Assembly: GCA_007570785.1 (NCBI GenBank)
Contig: ML660211.1
Location: 6,004,491 to 6,068,490 of the forward strand
Reading direction: 5' to 3'
Source: Antilocapra americana
Lineage: Eukaryota; Chordata; Mammalia; Artiodactyla; Antilocapridae
DNA: 64,000 nt
In this document: positions 10,627 through 22,115 of the stretch, in pieces
Layout of the letters: every line of letters begins with the position of its first letter
Numbering within the stretch: position 1 is the stretch's first letter
The notes under the pieces: model-generated
What the model saw: the letters and a program-made list of their open reading frames with translations, nothing else
Databases searched by the model: none
What the model was told of the DNA's origin: nothing
Translations under genes and position numbers: made by a program

Positions 10627-11765
10627 ATCAAATTGCCAACATCTTATGGATTATCAAAAAAGCAAGAGAGCTCCAGAAAAACATTTACTTCTGCTTTATT
10701 GACTATGCCAAAGCCTTTGACTGTGTGGATCACAATAAACTGTGGAAAATTCTGAAGGAGATGGAATACCAGACCATCTAACCTGTCTCTTGAGAAACCT
10801 GTATGCAGGTCAGGAAGCAACAGTTACAACAGACTGGTTCCAAATAGGAAATGGAGTACATCAAGGCTATATATTGTCACCCTGCTTATTTAACTTATAT
10901 GCAGAGTATATAATGAGAAACGCATGGAAGAAGCACAAGCTGGAATCAAGATTGCCAGGACAAATATCAATAACCTCATATATGCAGATGACACCACTCT
11001 TATGGCAGAAAGTGAAGAGGAACTAAAAAGCCTCTTGCTGAAAGTGAAAGAGGAGAGTAAAAAAGTTGGCTTAGGCTCAACATTCAGAAAACTAAGATCA
11101 TGGCATGTGGTCCCATCACTTCATGGGAAATAGATGGGGAAACAGTGGGGAAAGTGTCAGCCTTTATTTTTCTGAGCTCCAAAATCACTGTAGATGGTGA
11201 TTGCAGCCATGAAATCAAAAGACGCCTACTCATTGGAAGGAAAGTTATGACCAACCTGGATAGCATATTGAAAAGCAGAGACATTACTTTGGCAACAAAG
11301 GTCCATCTAGTCAAGGCTATGGTTTTTCCAGTAGTCATGTATGGATGTGAGAGTTGGACAGTGAAAAAGGCCAAGCGCCTAAGAATTGATGCTTTTGATC
11401 TGTGGTGTTGGAGAAGACTCTTGCGAGTGCCTTGGACAGCAAGGAGACCCAACCAGTCCCTCCTAAAGGAGATCAGTCCTGAGTATTCATTGGAAGGACT
11501 GATGTTGAAGCTGAAACTCCAATCCTTTGGCCACCTTATGTGAAGAATTGACTCATTGAAAAAGACCCTGATGCTGGGAAGAATTGGGGGCAGGAGGAGA
11601 AGGGGACGACAGAGGATGAGATGGCTGGATGGCATCACCGACTCGATGGACATGGGTTTGGGTGGACTCCGGGAGCTGGTGATGGACAGGGAGGACTGGC
11701 GTGCTGCGGTTCATGGGGTGGCAAGAGTCAGACACGACTGAGTGACTTAACTGATACTGATACTG
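10627..11765 (+). mobile_element. BovB LINE (RTE type), 5'-truncated
   Basis: The copy starts inside the reverse-transcriptase region and runs to the 3' end with a short (actgat)n tail, as BovB ends in a simple repeat instead of poly(A). An 8-bp direct repeat, atgttaag, flanks it at 10619-10626 and 11766-11773. The full element is ~3.2 kb, so about two thirds is missing. BovB is known to have entered ruminants by horizontal transfer from squamates or their parasites. Confidence 0.92.
10692..11741 (+). pseudogene. BovB ORF2 remnant (reverse transcriptase)
   Basis: RT motif A 'CFIDYAKAFDCV' is encoded at 10692-10727 and is intact. The catalytic 'YADDTTL' box starts at 10981, but in a different frame, so at least one frameshift separates them. 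Further frames (11100-11543 and 11556-11741) carry 'KSRDITLATKVHLVKAM', 'YGCESWTVKKA' and the terminal '[21 protein letters not shown]'. The intact protein would be an endonuclease/RT that copies BovB and Bov SINE RNA in the nucleus. This copy lacks the endonuclease and is broken. Confidence 0.88.
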
Positions 11766-11943
11766 ATGTTAAGCACAGATTAATGAGAAGCATTTAGGAG
11801 AATTCCATCTTATGGTATAGCACGTCTTACTGAGGTGAGAGTTAACTTGAGTTTTAGGAGGTTGATAGAAGAGAACAGATATGTGTCTTCCTCACCAGTT
11901 TTATGAATCTATGAATGGTTTCCCTTGGCAGAGGAATCTGGTT

Positions 11944-12090
11944 CTTTTAGTAGGTACCGATAGATATGTACCCATGTAATCATTTTTTTCTTTGCTAATG
12001 TAAACATAAGAAAGGGCAAAAAGAACTGGCATTCTACAGGGAAGATGTTTTTGAAGCTCCTGCCAGAAATAATAGAAAGAAACAAACATG
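11944..12090 (-). repeat. unassigned ~147-bp duplicated unit, copy A
   Basis: It matches 12901-13048 in direct orientation at about 86% by eye (roughly 20 differences), with no matching flanks. Both copies have an open minus-strand frame sharing the pattern YVYxSKEKxDYxxTxxSVPTK. I recognise no known repeat family. It could be a local duplication or two members of an old repeat family. Confidence 0.75.
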
Positions 12091-12900
12091 TCCCTTACCC
12101 ACTTCACTTAGACTCAGTGGTCAGGATTACAAGGTGAGTTACAACATTTATAAGAATGATAAACTCTGTTCTCTTAGCATCATATTGTCTAATGAGAAAG
12201 AGAAAAATGTGAACAGAGAGCTGACAAGGAACACCCCAAATAATGATAAAAGCAATAAAGCCATTCTCTTGTAGAGACTTGGAAAACTAAGCTAAGCTAA
12301 TGACTTCAATGGGCCATATGGGTTAGGGCATGTTGGTCTCAAAATTACTTGACAATTGAAACTTTATGTGAGCCATAAGAAAATCACTTCTCTAACAAAA
12401 CCACAGTAGACCTGGTGGATTTACTTCTATTCCCTTCCCTTTATTTCCTCCTTCATTTTCTTTTCAGAGCTATTGTTTCAAATAAAACACATTTAGCTAA
12501 TAAACCTAAACTACTTGCAGCATGATCAATTAAATTGTGTGAATTCTGGAATCCTTCAACTCTCAAGAAAAAAATCCTAGGATCTACCAAATTAGATTTG
12601 GCCTTATATACTTATGATTTCATATTAACAAAATGCCAGGAAAATTGGAAATATATTGGGCCACCAAAAGCATCCTTTGGGGTAAAGCAAAAATGTTGAG
12701 CACAGTGGTCCCAATAACAAGAAGAACACATAAAAATTATGTAAACATCCAGTCATTCACTCATACCATACTTTTGATTGTATACAATGAGTGTTACAAT
12801 CACAATTTTTTGGCTCTTTTCATTGCAATGTTCCTAAAACATGAGATCTTTATAAATTTAACACATTAGATTATAGCAATTATTTTCACCATCCTTATCA
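12091..12900. other. unique AT-rich DNA
   Basis: This lies between the two copies of the unassigned 147-bp unit. I see no gene or known repeat. The short frame at 12633-12869 has no recognisable motif. Confidence 0.45.
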
Positions 12901-13048
12901 CTTTTAGTAGGTACTGATACATGTGTAGCCACATAATCATCTTTTTCTTTGCTAAAGTAAACATAATAAACAGAAAAAAAGAACTGGCATTCTATAGGGG
13001 AGATGTTTTTGAAGCCCCTGTCAGAAATGATACAAAGAAACAGACATG
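12901..13048 (-). repeat. unassigned ~147-bp duplicated unit, copy B
   Basis: Partner of 11944-12090. The longest shared identity runs are 'agaactggcattcta' and 'agatgtttttgaagc'. The differences lie at scattered single bases, consistent with age and not with a recent copy. Confidence 0.75.
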
Positions 13049-13249
13049 TTAAATACATTACCACTTGTTAGTGTATTTAAATAATGTAAGAAGTTATTAA
13101 CTATATACTGAGTATTCTATAGGAGAATGGAAGAGGGAAATTTAACCTAACATGGAAATTCAAGAAAATCTTTCTAAAGCTATGATGCTTAGGTTGGGTT
13201 TCGAAAGATGACTGAGAGATAAGAAAAATCAAAATCTATTTAAGGGAAT

Positions 13250-13447
13250 GGGCCTCCCTGAATCTGCCTGCAGTGTGGGAGATCTGGGTTTGATCCCTGG
13301 GTTGGGAAGATCCCCTGGAGAAGAGCATGGGAACCCATTCCAGTATTCTTGCCTGAAGAATCCCATGAATAGAGGAGGCTGGCAGACTACAGTCTATGGG
13401 TTTGCGAAGAGTCAGATATGACTGAATGACTAAGCACAACAACAATC
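13250..13447 (+). mobile_element. Bov-tA SINE, near full length
   Basis: The copy starts 'ggcctccctgaatctgcctg', so part of the tRNA-like head (the 'ggtggctcagtggtaaag' stretch) is deleted. It retains 'gggtttgatccctgggttggg' and ends in an (aac)n tail. A 9-bp duplication, taagggaat, flanks it at 13241-13249 and 13448-13456. Confidence 0.92.
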
Positions 13448-13456
13448 TAAGGGAAT

Positions 13457-14236
13457 AAACTAGTTTATTAAATGTTTCACAATTTTATAATGTTTGATAA
13501 CCTAATATTACATAAAAAAGTCATATCAATTTATTTATTTATTTATTTGTTACAATTCTGCTGTTCAAATTGCAGCATCTTCAAGGGGATTAGTTCACCT
13601 CCGCTCCAGATGGTAACAGCTACGCTCCCAGACATGTTCAGGAGTGGTCTTGGATGGCTGTTACAGTGAGATCTTCTGTTCATTCTTTCTTATTTTCCAA
13701 GAGGCTGCCCTATGATTTAGCATTTAGCACATGGAGACAAGAGAATCCCTAGGAATAAGAGCAAGCAAGTCCTGATACACAAGAAGTATACTAGCCTTTG
13801 CTAAAGTCATGTTTCTAATATTGAAAAGCCAGAATCTGTACAGAAAAGTGACTCATTAGGGACAATTAGTACAGACAATTTACCACATATGCCTTGACAA
13901 AAGATGGGGTCCAAGTGGTTGCTACTCAGAGACTAAGTTGTGTAGGGATTTATGTGTTAAGATAAAGGAATAGGCTTCGGACTTTAATGATCTGAAAGTC
14001 ATTGAAAATGTCTCTAATAATAATAATATCACATCCCCTATACAATGAAAAGTCCTTGAAATATTCTCCCAGATGACTCTTTATAAGAGAATATATGAAT
14101 AAGCCCTTTGTTTTTTTGAGAGTAAGACTTACATTAGTTTCTTTGCTCAAGAGAATAAAACAGTTTTGTTCTTGATGGTATCTCACATCAAACATATTTA
14201 AAATTTTATTTTTCTGTCCACTTTACATTTGAGGAT
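13457..14236. other. unique DNA, nothing recognised
   Basis: A TTTA array lies near 13527-13546. The short frames at 13472-13669 and 13950-14195 (-) have no recognisable motifs. Confidence 0.45.
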
Positions 14237-14596
14237 TGTTAAAGACTGAATGTTCATGTCCCCTCAAAATTCCTGTGTGGAAAACTCACCACCAGTGAGA
14301 TGGTGTTTGAAAGTGGGGCCTTTGAGAGGGAATTAGGTCATGGGGTTGAGTCCTCATGATTGGGATCAACATCCTAGTCAGAAGAGAATCTAAACAGATC
14401 TACTGTATTTTCTGCTTTATGAGGACACAGTGAAATAATAGCAGTTTATGAACAAGGAAGAGGGCCCTCATGAGAATCTACCAGCATCTGGATCTTAGAT
14501 GTCTTAGCTTCCAGAGTTACTAGAAACAAAGTTCTGTTGTTCATAAGCTACCCAGTTTATAGTGTTTTGTTATGGCATCCTGAGTAGATTAAGACT
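14237..14596 (+). mobile_element. MLT1/MST-type solo LTR (ERVL-MaLR)
   Basis: A complete LTR by landmarks: it begins 'tgttaaagactgaatgttcatgtcccc', continues 'ggggcctttgagaggg', 'aggtcatggggttgag' and 'atgaggacacagtg', and ends 'gtgttttgttatggcatcctgag.agattaagac'. No internal region is attached, so it is a solo LTR. It predates the ruminant-specific repeats. Confidence 0.88.
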
Positions 14597-15652
14597 GTCA
14601 TCCATATGTTCCAAATATGACTACCCATATTAGATTTATGTTTTGGAAACTTTTATGAGTCTCTGCTATTATGTGTGACCATGTAGTAGCTTGAGTAGCT
14701 CCAACATTTCTTGACTGATGCCTAATATGTATGTTCACCCTTGTCACTGTTGCACATAAAAATAGGTCATAATACCACGGGTTTGAAAGTTTGACATAGA
14801 GATGAGTGAATTTCCATTTACTATCGTTTAAATTCCTGCTCTCTCAACACAGCTGGAGCCATCATCTGTTTTACTGGCCAGCTGTCTCCATACCCATCAC
14901 ACACACTAATTTTGGGCTAGCAGCTAATAGCTAAGGAGGAACAATACATATGTCACAAGGACACTTTTGATTCATTTATCCTTGCCTGTCCATTAAGAGA
15001 CTTTTTTTTTAAGGCAAGTATGTTTTTCGAATTCAAAAACACTTCCATTTCAAGTATCATTCTTACTCTATAATCCTTTGACTTGAATTTGCTTGATTAA
15101 AAATACTAGAAGAGAAATTTTAAAATCAAATGCCTGCACATTGAGTAGTAAAATGTCACCCTCTAAACTATTAATAACAAGGACAAATTATTCATTTCAT
15201 TTTGAGAGTGGATTAATGTCTAGTTTAGAACTCGTGTCTATGCTTCTTTCCACACATAAAAACTAAAAATGCATACATTTTTTTAATCATTAAAGTTAAA
15301 TGCCTCTCAAAGCTTTGTAATATGTTTCAGATTATTCATTTCTAATGTTGAATTATTATATTAACTTCTTATAGTGAAATAAGCAGTAAAATCTTGTTTG
15401 AATATAATTTTAAATACTCTTTGTGCTTCATATTTCATTAATTACTTCACACTGTAAATTTCATACTATGCAAACACTTCAACATGAAAAGCTTACGTCT
15501 TTTTATTATTTATAGATTTGGACTTCCTTGGTCCAGCGGCTTTTCTTAGTATACAATCTTTTGATGTAAACAGGAAAGGTTATAGGTATTTTATCTTTAG
15601 TATCTGTTAAGGTCAATCTAGTCAATGCTCTGATTTTACAAGGAGTCATGTG
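14597..15652. other. unique AT-rich DNA
   Basis: No gene recognised. A 20-25 bp string near 15525 resembles a CHR SINE head but is too short to call. Confidence 0.45.
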
Positions 15653-18197
15653 GTTCAATTCGGTCACTCAGTTGTGTCTGACTCTTTGTGATCCCGTGAA
15701 TTGTAGCACTCCAGGCCTCCCTGTCCATCACCAACTCCCAGAGTCCATCGAGTCGGTGGTGCCACCCAGCCACCTCATCCTTTGTTGTCCCCTTCTCCTC
15801 CTGCCCCCGATCCTTCCCAGCATTGGGTCTTTTCCAATGAGTCAACACTTCGTATGAAGTGGTCAAAGTATTGGAGTTTCAGCTTCAACATCAGCCCTTC
15901 CAGTGAACACCCAGGACTGATCTCCTTTAGGATGGACTGGTTGGATCTCCTTGCAGTCCAAGGGACTCGTAAGAGTCTTCTCCAACACCACGGTTCAAAT
16001 CAATTCTTTGGCGCTCAGCTTTGTTCACCATCCAACTCTCACATCCAAACAAGGCTATAGAAAAATCATAGCCTTGACTAGACAGACCTTTGTTGCCAAA
16101 GTAATGTCTCTGCTTTTCAATATGCTATCTAGGTTCGTCATAACTTTCCTTCCTAGGAGCAAGTGTCTTTTAATTTCATGGCTGCAATCACCATCTGCAG
16201 TGATTTTGGAGCCCCAAAAAATAAACTCTGACACTGTTTCCATTGTTTTCCCATCTATTTCCCATGAAGGGATGGGACCACATGCCATGATCTTAGTTTT
16301 CTGAATGTTCAGCTTTAAGCCAACTGTTTCACTCTCCTCTTTCACTTTCATCAAGAGGCTTTAGTTCTTCTTCACTTTCTGCCATAAGGGTGATGTCATC
16401 TGCATATCTGAGGTTATTGAGATTTCTCCCAGCAATCTTGATTCCAGCTTGTGCTTCTTCTAGCCCAGTGTTTCTCATGATGTACTCTGCATATAAGGTA
16501 AATAAGCAAGTTGACAATGTACAGCCTTGATGTACTCCATTTCCTATTTGAAACCAGTCTGTTGTTCCATGTCCAGTTCTAATTGTTGCTTCCTGACCTG
16601 CATACAGGTTTCTCAAAAGACAGGTCAGATGATCTGGTACTCATAGCTCTTTTCAGAATTTTCCACAGTTTATTGTGATCCACACAGTAAAAGGCTTTGG
16701 CATAGTCAATAAAGCAGAAGTAGATGTTTTTCTGGAATTCTCTTGCTCTTTTGATGATCCAGCAGATGTTGGCAATTTGATCTCTGGTTTCTCTGCCATT
16801 TGTAAAACCAGGTTGAACATCTGGTTCATGGCTCATGTATTGCTAGAGGCTGGCTTGGAGAATTTTGAGCATCACTTTACTAGCGTGTGACATGAGTGCA
16901 ATTGTGCGGTAGTCGAGCATTCTTTGACATTGCCTTTCTTTGGGATTGGAATGAAACTGACATTTTCCAGTCCTGTGGCCATTGCTGAGTTTTCCAAATT
17001 TGCTTGCATATTGAGTGCAGCACTTTCACAACATCATCTCTCAGGATTTGCAATAGTTCAAGTGGAATTCTATCCCCTCCACTAGCTTTATTTATAGTGA
17101 TTCTTTCTAAGGCCCACTTAACTTCACATTCCAAGATGTCTGGCTTTAGGTGAGTGCTCACACTATCATGATTATCTGGGTTGTGAAGATTTTTTTTGTA
17201 CAGTTCTTCTGTATATTCTTGTTGCCTGTTCTTAATATCTTCTGCTTCTGTTAGGTCCATACCATTTCTGTCCTTTATTGAACCCATCTTTGCATGAAAT
17301 ATTCCCTTGGTATTTCTCATTTTCTTGAAGAGATCTCTAGACTTTCCCATTTTGTTGTTTTCCTCTATTTCTTTGCATTGATCATTGAGGAAGGCTTTCT
17401 CATCTCCCCTTGCTATTCTTTGGAACTCTGTATTCACATGGGAATATCTTTCCTTTTCTCCTTTGCTTTTCACTTTTCTTTTCACAGCTATTTGTAACTC
17501 CTCCTCACACAATCATTTTGCTTTTTGCATTTATTTTCCTTGGGGATGGTCTTAATCCCTTTATCCTGTACAATGTCTCGAACCTCCATTCATAGTTCAT
17601 CAGGCACTCTGTCTATCAGATCTAGTCCCTTAAATCTATTTATCACTTCCACTGTATAATCATAAGGGATTTGGTTTAGGTCATACTTGAATGATCTAGT
17701 GGTTTTCCCTACTTTCTTCGATTTAAGTCTGAATTGGGCAATAAGGAGTTCATAATCTGAGCCACAGTCAGCTCCTAGTCTTGTTTTTGCTGACTGTATA
17801 GAGTGTCTCCATCTTTGGCTGCAAAGAATATAATCAATCTGATATTGATGTTGACCATCTGGTGATGTCCATGGGTAGAGTCTTTCCTTGTGTTGTTGGA
17901 AGAGGGTGTTTGCTATGACCAGTGCATTCTCCTGGTAAAATTCTATTAGCCTTTGCCTGCCTCATTCTGTAATACAAGGCCAAATTTGCCTGTTAGTCCA
18001 GGTGTTTCTTGACTTCCTACTTTTGCATTCCAGTCCCTCATAATGAAAAGGACATCTTTTTGGGGTGTTAGTTCCATAAGGTCTTGTTGGTCTTCATAGA
18101 ACCGTTCAACTTCATCTTCTTCAGCATTACTGGTTGGGGCATAGACTTGGAATACCGTGATATTGAATGGTTTGCCTTGGAAATGAACAGAGATCAT
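15653..18197 (-). pseudogene. BovB ORF2 remnant, endonuclease to RT and 3' domain
   Basis: Pieces in order from the 5' end: 17946-18197 encodes part of the APE-like endonuclease with 'VYAPTSNAEE' and 'RDWNAKVGSQ' (the family usually has GDWNAKVG, so Gly is changed to Arg). 16880-17512 encodes the linker and first RT blocks, 'IKDRNGMDLTEAEDI' and 'KASGGDRIPLELLQI'. 16579-16836 carries motif A as 'FIDYAKAFYCVDH', with the second Asp changed to Tyr. 16329-16616 carries 'YADDITLM'. 16055-16354 carries 'KSRDITLATKV', and 15636-15866 the C-terminal 'MDREAWSATIHGITKSQTQL'. Stops and frameshifts lie between the pieces. A dead but well-preserved copy. Confidence 0.88.
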
Positions 18198-18256
18198 TCT
18201 GTCAATTTTGAGATTGCATCCAAGTACTGCATTTTGGACTCTTGTTGACCATGATG
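15653..18256 (-). mobile_element. BovB LINE, long copy (about 2.6 kb)
   Basis: This is the longest BovB of the window. It runs on the minus strand from the BovB 3' end at 15653 to an upstream part of the endonuclease domain at 18256, so about 80% of a 3.2-kb element is present. It is cut at 'gaccatgatgg', where a second BovB piece starts on the opposite strand. Its 3' ~400 bp and 18257-18685 form inverted repeats about 2.2 kb apart. Confidence 0.92.
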
Positions 18257-18685
18257 GCTAGGATATGAGATTTAGACCATAAAGAAGACTGAGAACCGAA
18301 GAACTGACACTTTCAAATTGTGGTTCTGGAGGAGACTCTTAAAGAGTCCCTTGGACAGCAAGGATATTAAAACAGTCAATCATAAAGGAAATCAACCCTA
18401 AATATTCTTTGGAAGGACTGATGCTAAAGCTGAAGCTCCAGTACTTTGGCCACCTGATGTGAAGAACTGACTCAGTGGAAAAGCCCATCATGCTGGGAAA
18501 GATTGAGGGCAGGAAGAGGAGGGGATGACAGAGGATGAGATGGTTGGATAGCATCACCAGCTCAATGGACATGAGTTTGAGCCAGCTCCAGGAGATAGTG
18601 AAGGACAAAGAAGCCTGGTGTGCTTCCCTGTCCCTGGTGTCACAGAGAGTCAGACAGAACGTAGTAAGTAAACAACAACAACAAA
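18257..18685 (+). mobile_element. BovB 3' end, head to head with the previous copy
   Basis: It begins at a point equivalent to 'GGATATGAG..TTAGACC.TAAAGAAG' in BovB, runs through 'tttggaaggactgatgctaaagc', 'gatgagatggttggatagcatcacc' and 'cagagagtcagacag', and ends in an (aac)n tail. It is more diverged than most copies here. Because the minus-strand neighbour already contains the whole 3' end, a single twin-primed insertion does not explain the pair; two insertions or a later rearrangement fits better. Confidence 0.88.
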
Positions 18686-18689
18686 AGTG

Positions 18690-20879
18690 CTTTCATCTAG
18701 ATTTGAGATTAACAAAACATGGTATGAAAAAGTCAAGCCCAATGGAATGATTTCATAAATTATATTTCATTTATGGTAAGATTTTTCTAGAAGAAGCTCC
18801 TTCAAGCACATATGTAAGAAGTTGTATATGATGCACATCAAATTTTGTACCTTAAATATATGTTTATTTGCCAATTATACCTTAATAAATCTGGAGGAGG
18901 AAAGACATGAGGAAAATCATACAAAAATCTTATAAATATATGTGAAAACTTTTAAAATATGAATAAACTTTAAAAAAGAGCAAGCTACAGAAAAAACTCA
19001 TTAAATATTTGGCCTTTACATAATGTCCAAACATAGATAAAACTAAAAATGTAGTATATAGACATACCTTTGGTAGCACATTAAAGAAAATAAATTTTTA
19101 AAATAAAAATGTACAATAGGCGTTAGCTCTGGAAGATAAAAATGTGATGTGTTTGTGAAAGCCACATTGTGTGGGCTTCCAAGGAGCTGGTCTATTTTAA
19201 TTCCTAAATACAGAGGGTTTAGTCTCCTTGGAAATTTCCACATCTTGTCTTTATTACTCTGTATGGTTTATATAACAATTTTATTTATTATATTGTATAG
19301 TATATGTAACAATTTTAAAAATAAAAATTGTTTTAAAAGCACAGTCTACCCTGTGATTAATCTTTAAAAGCAAAACAGTAAAAGTATGGTGAAAAGAACA
19401 AAATGTTACACCTATAGCACCTAGAGCAATTGCTTATAAAAAATTAATAACATTAAGAAAAACATGTGACGTATAAACAAAATATTCACCAACTAAACCT
19501 GGTTGAGCAATATTTAACACGATAAAAATTTAATTTCCTTCAAAAAATGTATAAATAAAAAGAGTAAAAATAGTATATAATTATAAAAGAGAAGATACAA
19601 TTCTGAACTTGATATATCCACTATATGGCTTCAAATTTTTTTGTTTATTAAGTAGATAAAATAAATTCTGATGGATTATATATGAACATAATTTTGATTT
19701 TAACATATATGATCCCAAAACTAACTTCATTAGCCAACAAAAATAATGAGAAATGACATAAAGGATTTGAATTAAACAATAGAGCTTGGTTAAATCATAC
19801 CTATATTCATGTAAAACCATCAAGCCTAAGTGATGATATTATATAGGTCTTATGTCCATTCTTCAGTCAAAAATTATCCCCTTTTATAAAAACTGATATA
19901 AAAATTATATCTGCAAGAAACATTTATTATTATATAAAAAGTAATCTTTCCTTTGCAGAGTGATGTGTTCCCTGGTCTTCATTTTCTTGTGTTTTTCTTT
20001 TCTTTTCACTTGCATCCATTCATAGAGCTCATGTCGATTGCATCCTACTATATTTCAGATCTGTAAGGGCTGCTACAGACACAGAGAGGAGTAACAATTT
20101 GCATATACTCTCAAGCATCTCAAACTATACTTCACATTCTCATAAGGTCACTGTAAGCTTTCTTAGACAAATACATAAGCAGTATGAAAAGAAGCATAAA
20201 GCTCGCATTGCTAATAGAATGGTAGTGAGCCAAGAGTTTCATATTTTTCAAGTATAAAGCTCAGGACTAGCTAAGATCAACATGTTAAAGGATAATGGTT
20301 TCCCATCTATCTCCACTTCCAGCAACAGGTCAAAAACAATTACACTCACTAAAATCGATATAGTACTACCTCTCTACTTACTTAGATTATTATTACACAG
20401 TATCTGAACTAGAAATACTGTTCTGCCTCTTGACTTTGTTTTTAACTATATTTTATTTCACATCATTAAATCCACAGCTCACAATTAACTTCCATGATTT
20501 TGTTGCTTATCATTTGGAAGATTTGTACAAGAGATAAATATAGAATACTTTCATGGTCATTAATTAACTGAAGAACTCTGCTGTTCATGAGGTTCTGTAT
20601 TGACCTTGAAACTCTTACTGATTGAAGAAGTGAAGGAGTGTCAAATAGAATTTATTAGATTCAGTTTTACACTGGTATCCTTACATGACTTTATAGCTTG
20701 GTCAAAGGACCTGCAACATTATGAAATTATTAAAATAAATAAATAAATAAAGAAGTAGTAGAAATGTCCCTATAGAAGAAGAGGTAATACATATTTAAGA
20801 CAGCAATTAGCAAGAAGGAGAACAGAAGCCAAACATTTGAGAATGCTGGTGAAATTAATCTTTGAAAGGAAACTATGGC
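18690..20879. other. AT-rich DNA with an old L1 3' end at 18838-18898
   Basis: The string 'ttgtaccttaaatatatg...gccaattataccttaataaa' at 18838-18898 matches the 3' end of old L1 subfamilies on the plus strand. A weak MIR/L2-like match may lie near 20040-20110. The rest shows no gene or assignable repeat. Confidence 0.5.
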
Positions 20880-21025
20880 CCAACCCCAATCCAGGACGAT
20901 CTCATCTCAAATTCTTGAATTACATCTGTAAAATTTCTATATAAGTTCACACTCACAAGTTCTATATAAGTTCACACTTACAAGATGCATATCTTTGGGG
21001 GATCTGGATTGAATCCACTACAGTA
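20880..21025 (-). mobile_element. MLT1-type LTR fragment with internal tandem duplication
   Basis: The order 'ggcccaaccccaatccagg', 'gatctcatctcaa', 'attacatctgtaaaatttctat', 'ataagttcacactcacaag', 'ctttgggggatctggattgaat' reads as an MLT1 LTR 5' part on the minus strand. A 25-bp unit is tandemly doubled at 20935-20959 and 20960-20984 with one difference. Confidence 0.6.
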
Positions 21026-22110
21026 ACTAAGGATGTATGTGTATAATGTAATACTGGAGTCAGTAAAAAGTTTTGTATATATGTTTTTTTGTTTTTAATA
21101 ACTATTATTAAAAGCTTTTAATAACTCTTATGTTTATTTTATGTTGTAGTAGTCACTGTAAATTTCAGAGCATAATAATACTAGAACAGTTATATATTTC
21201 TAAAATTACAGCTTTTTGGTTGTTGCTTGATAATCCTTTGACTAGCTCTAGTATATGTGCTTCCAAGAAAGCTCCCCAAAGATACTCAACTTTGGCTTCT
21301 ATATTATCCCAGGAAACTCCTCTTGTAAGCTCCTGCCACCATGTTCTATCTGCCTGTTAGTGGGTGGATAGTAATGAAATACATAAGAGATATCTTTTCC
21401 TAATTTTATTTTATGAGGATAATTCATCTGGTCAGATATCAGCACCACTTATTCTACCTTAACCCCCGATTCATGGGCTTTAATGTTTTTAGTGAAATGC
21501 TACTATTGTTTCCTTAAAAAATATTTCAGGGATCATTCATAACTGCAATGTTAAAAAAAGACATCTCAGGGATAAGATGCAATTTAAGTAGACATTTCTG
21601 GTGAGATGTGTGTTTATATCTGTGATTGTTACAGAAGAAAATTAAAACAAAAGTGATTTTTTGTGATAGCATTTATGTCTGTTTAATTATGTACTTTGGA
21701 AGTAGCGTTTCTGTGAGACTATTGACAGGATTGCTGTTGCAATAAGTACTCTTAGCTTCAGAAACACAGAACAAGTCCAGTTACCATGAGAGAAATATCA
21801 TTTACTATTTTTGTTTCTTATATTCAATCACTGGCATGCATATAACACATATCATTAAGAACATATTTTTAGTGACAGGCAATCACCTTTCCAGTGGATT
21901 ATGTTGTATTAAATAGGATAGTTAATATAGTCAGGGGTAAGACGATAAAGGTATTGCTGTCCCTGTCTAATGAAAGCAAAGTCCTTCTGATCTTTCTTAC
22001 AGAGGAAGCAGCTCCTGTATTGTCTTTTTTTTTAATATATTATATCCCATGATGCATATTAATCTGTTTCAGCAAAGTCACTACATATAGAATAACACAA
22101 ACATTTGAAT
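21026..22110. other. unique DNA, nothing recognised
   Basis: AT-rich, with no gene or assignable repeat. The frame at 21130-21360 has no recognisable motif. Confidence 0.45.
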
Positions 22111-22115
22111 GTTAC

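Noticed and set aside
11084..11653. 189-codon minus frame in BovB
   Set aside because: Antisense shadow of BovB ORF2. The same antisense frame recurs in the copies at 15782-16304, 22563-23120 and 40216-40842.
15520..15545. CHR-like string 'gacttccttggtccagcgg'
   Set aside because: Too short, with no body or tail.
20040..20110. MIR/L2-like match
   Set aside because: Only scattered similarity; not enough to annotate as an element.
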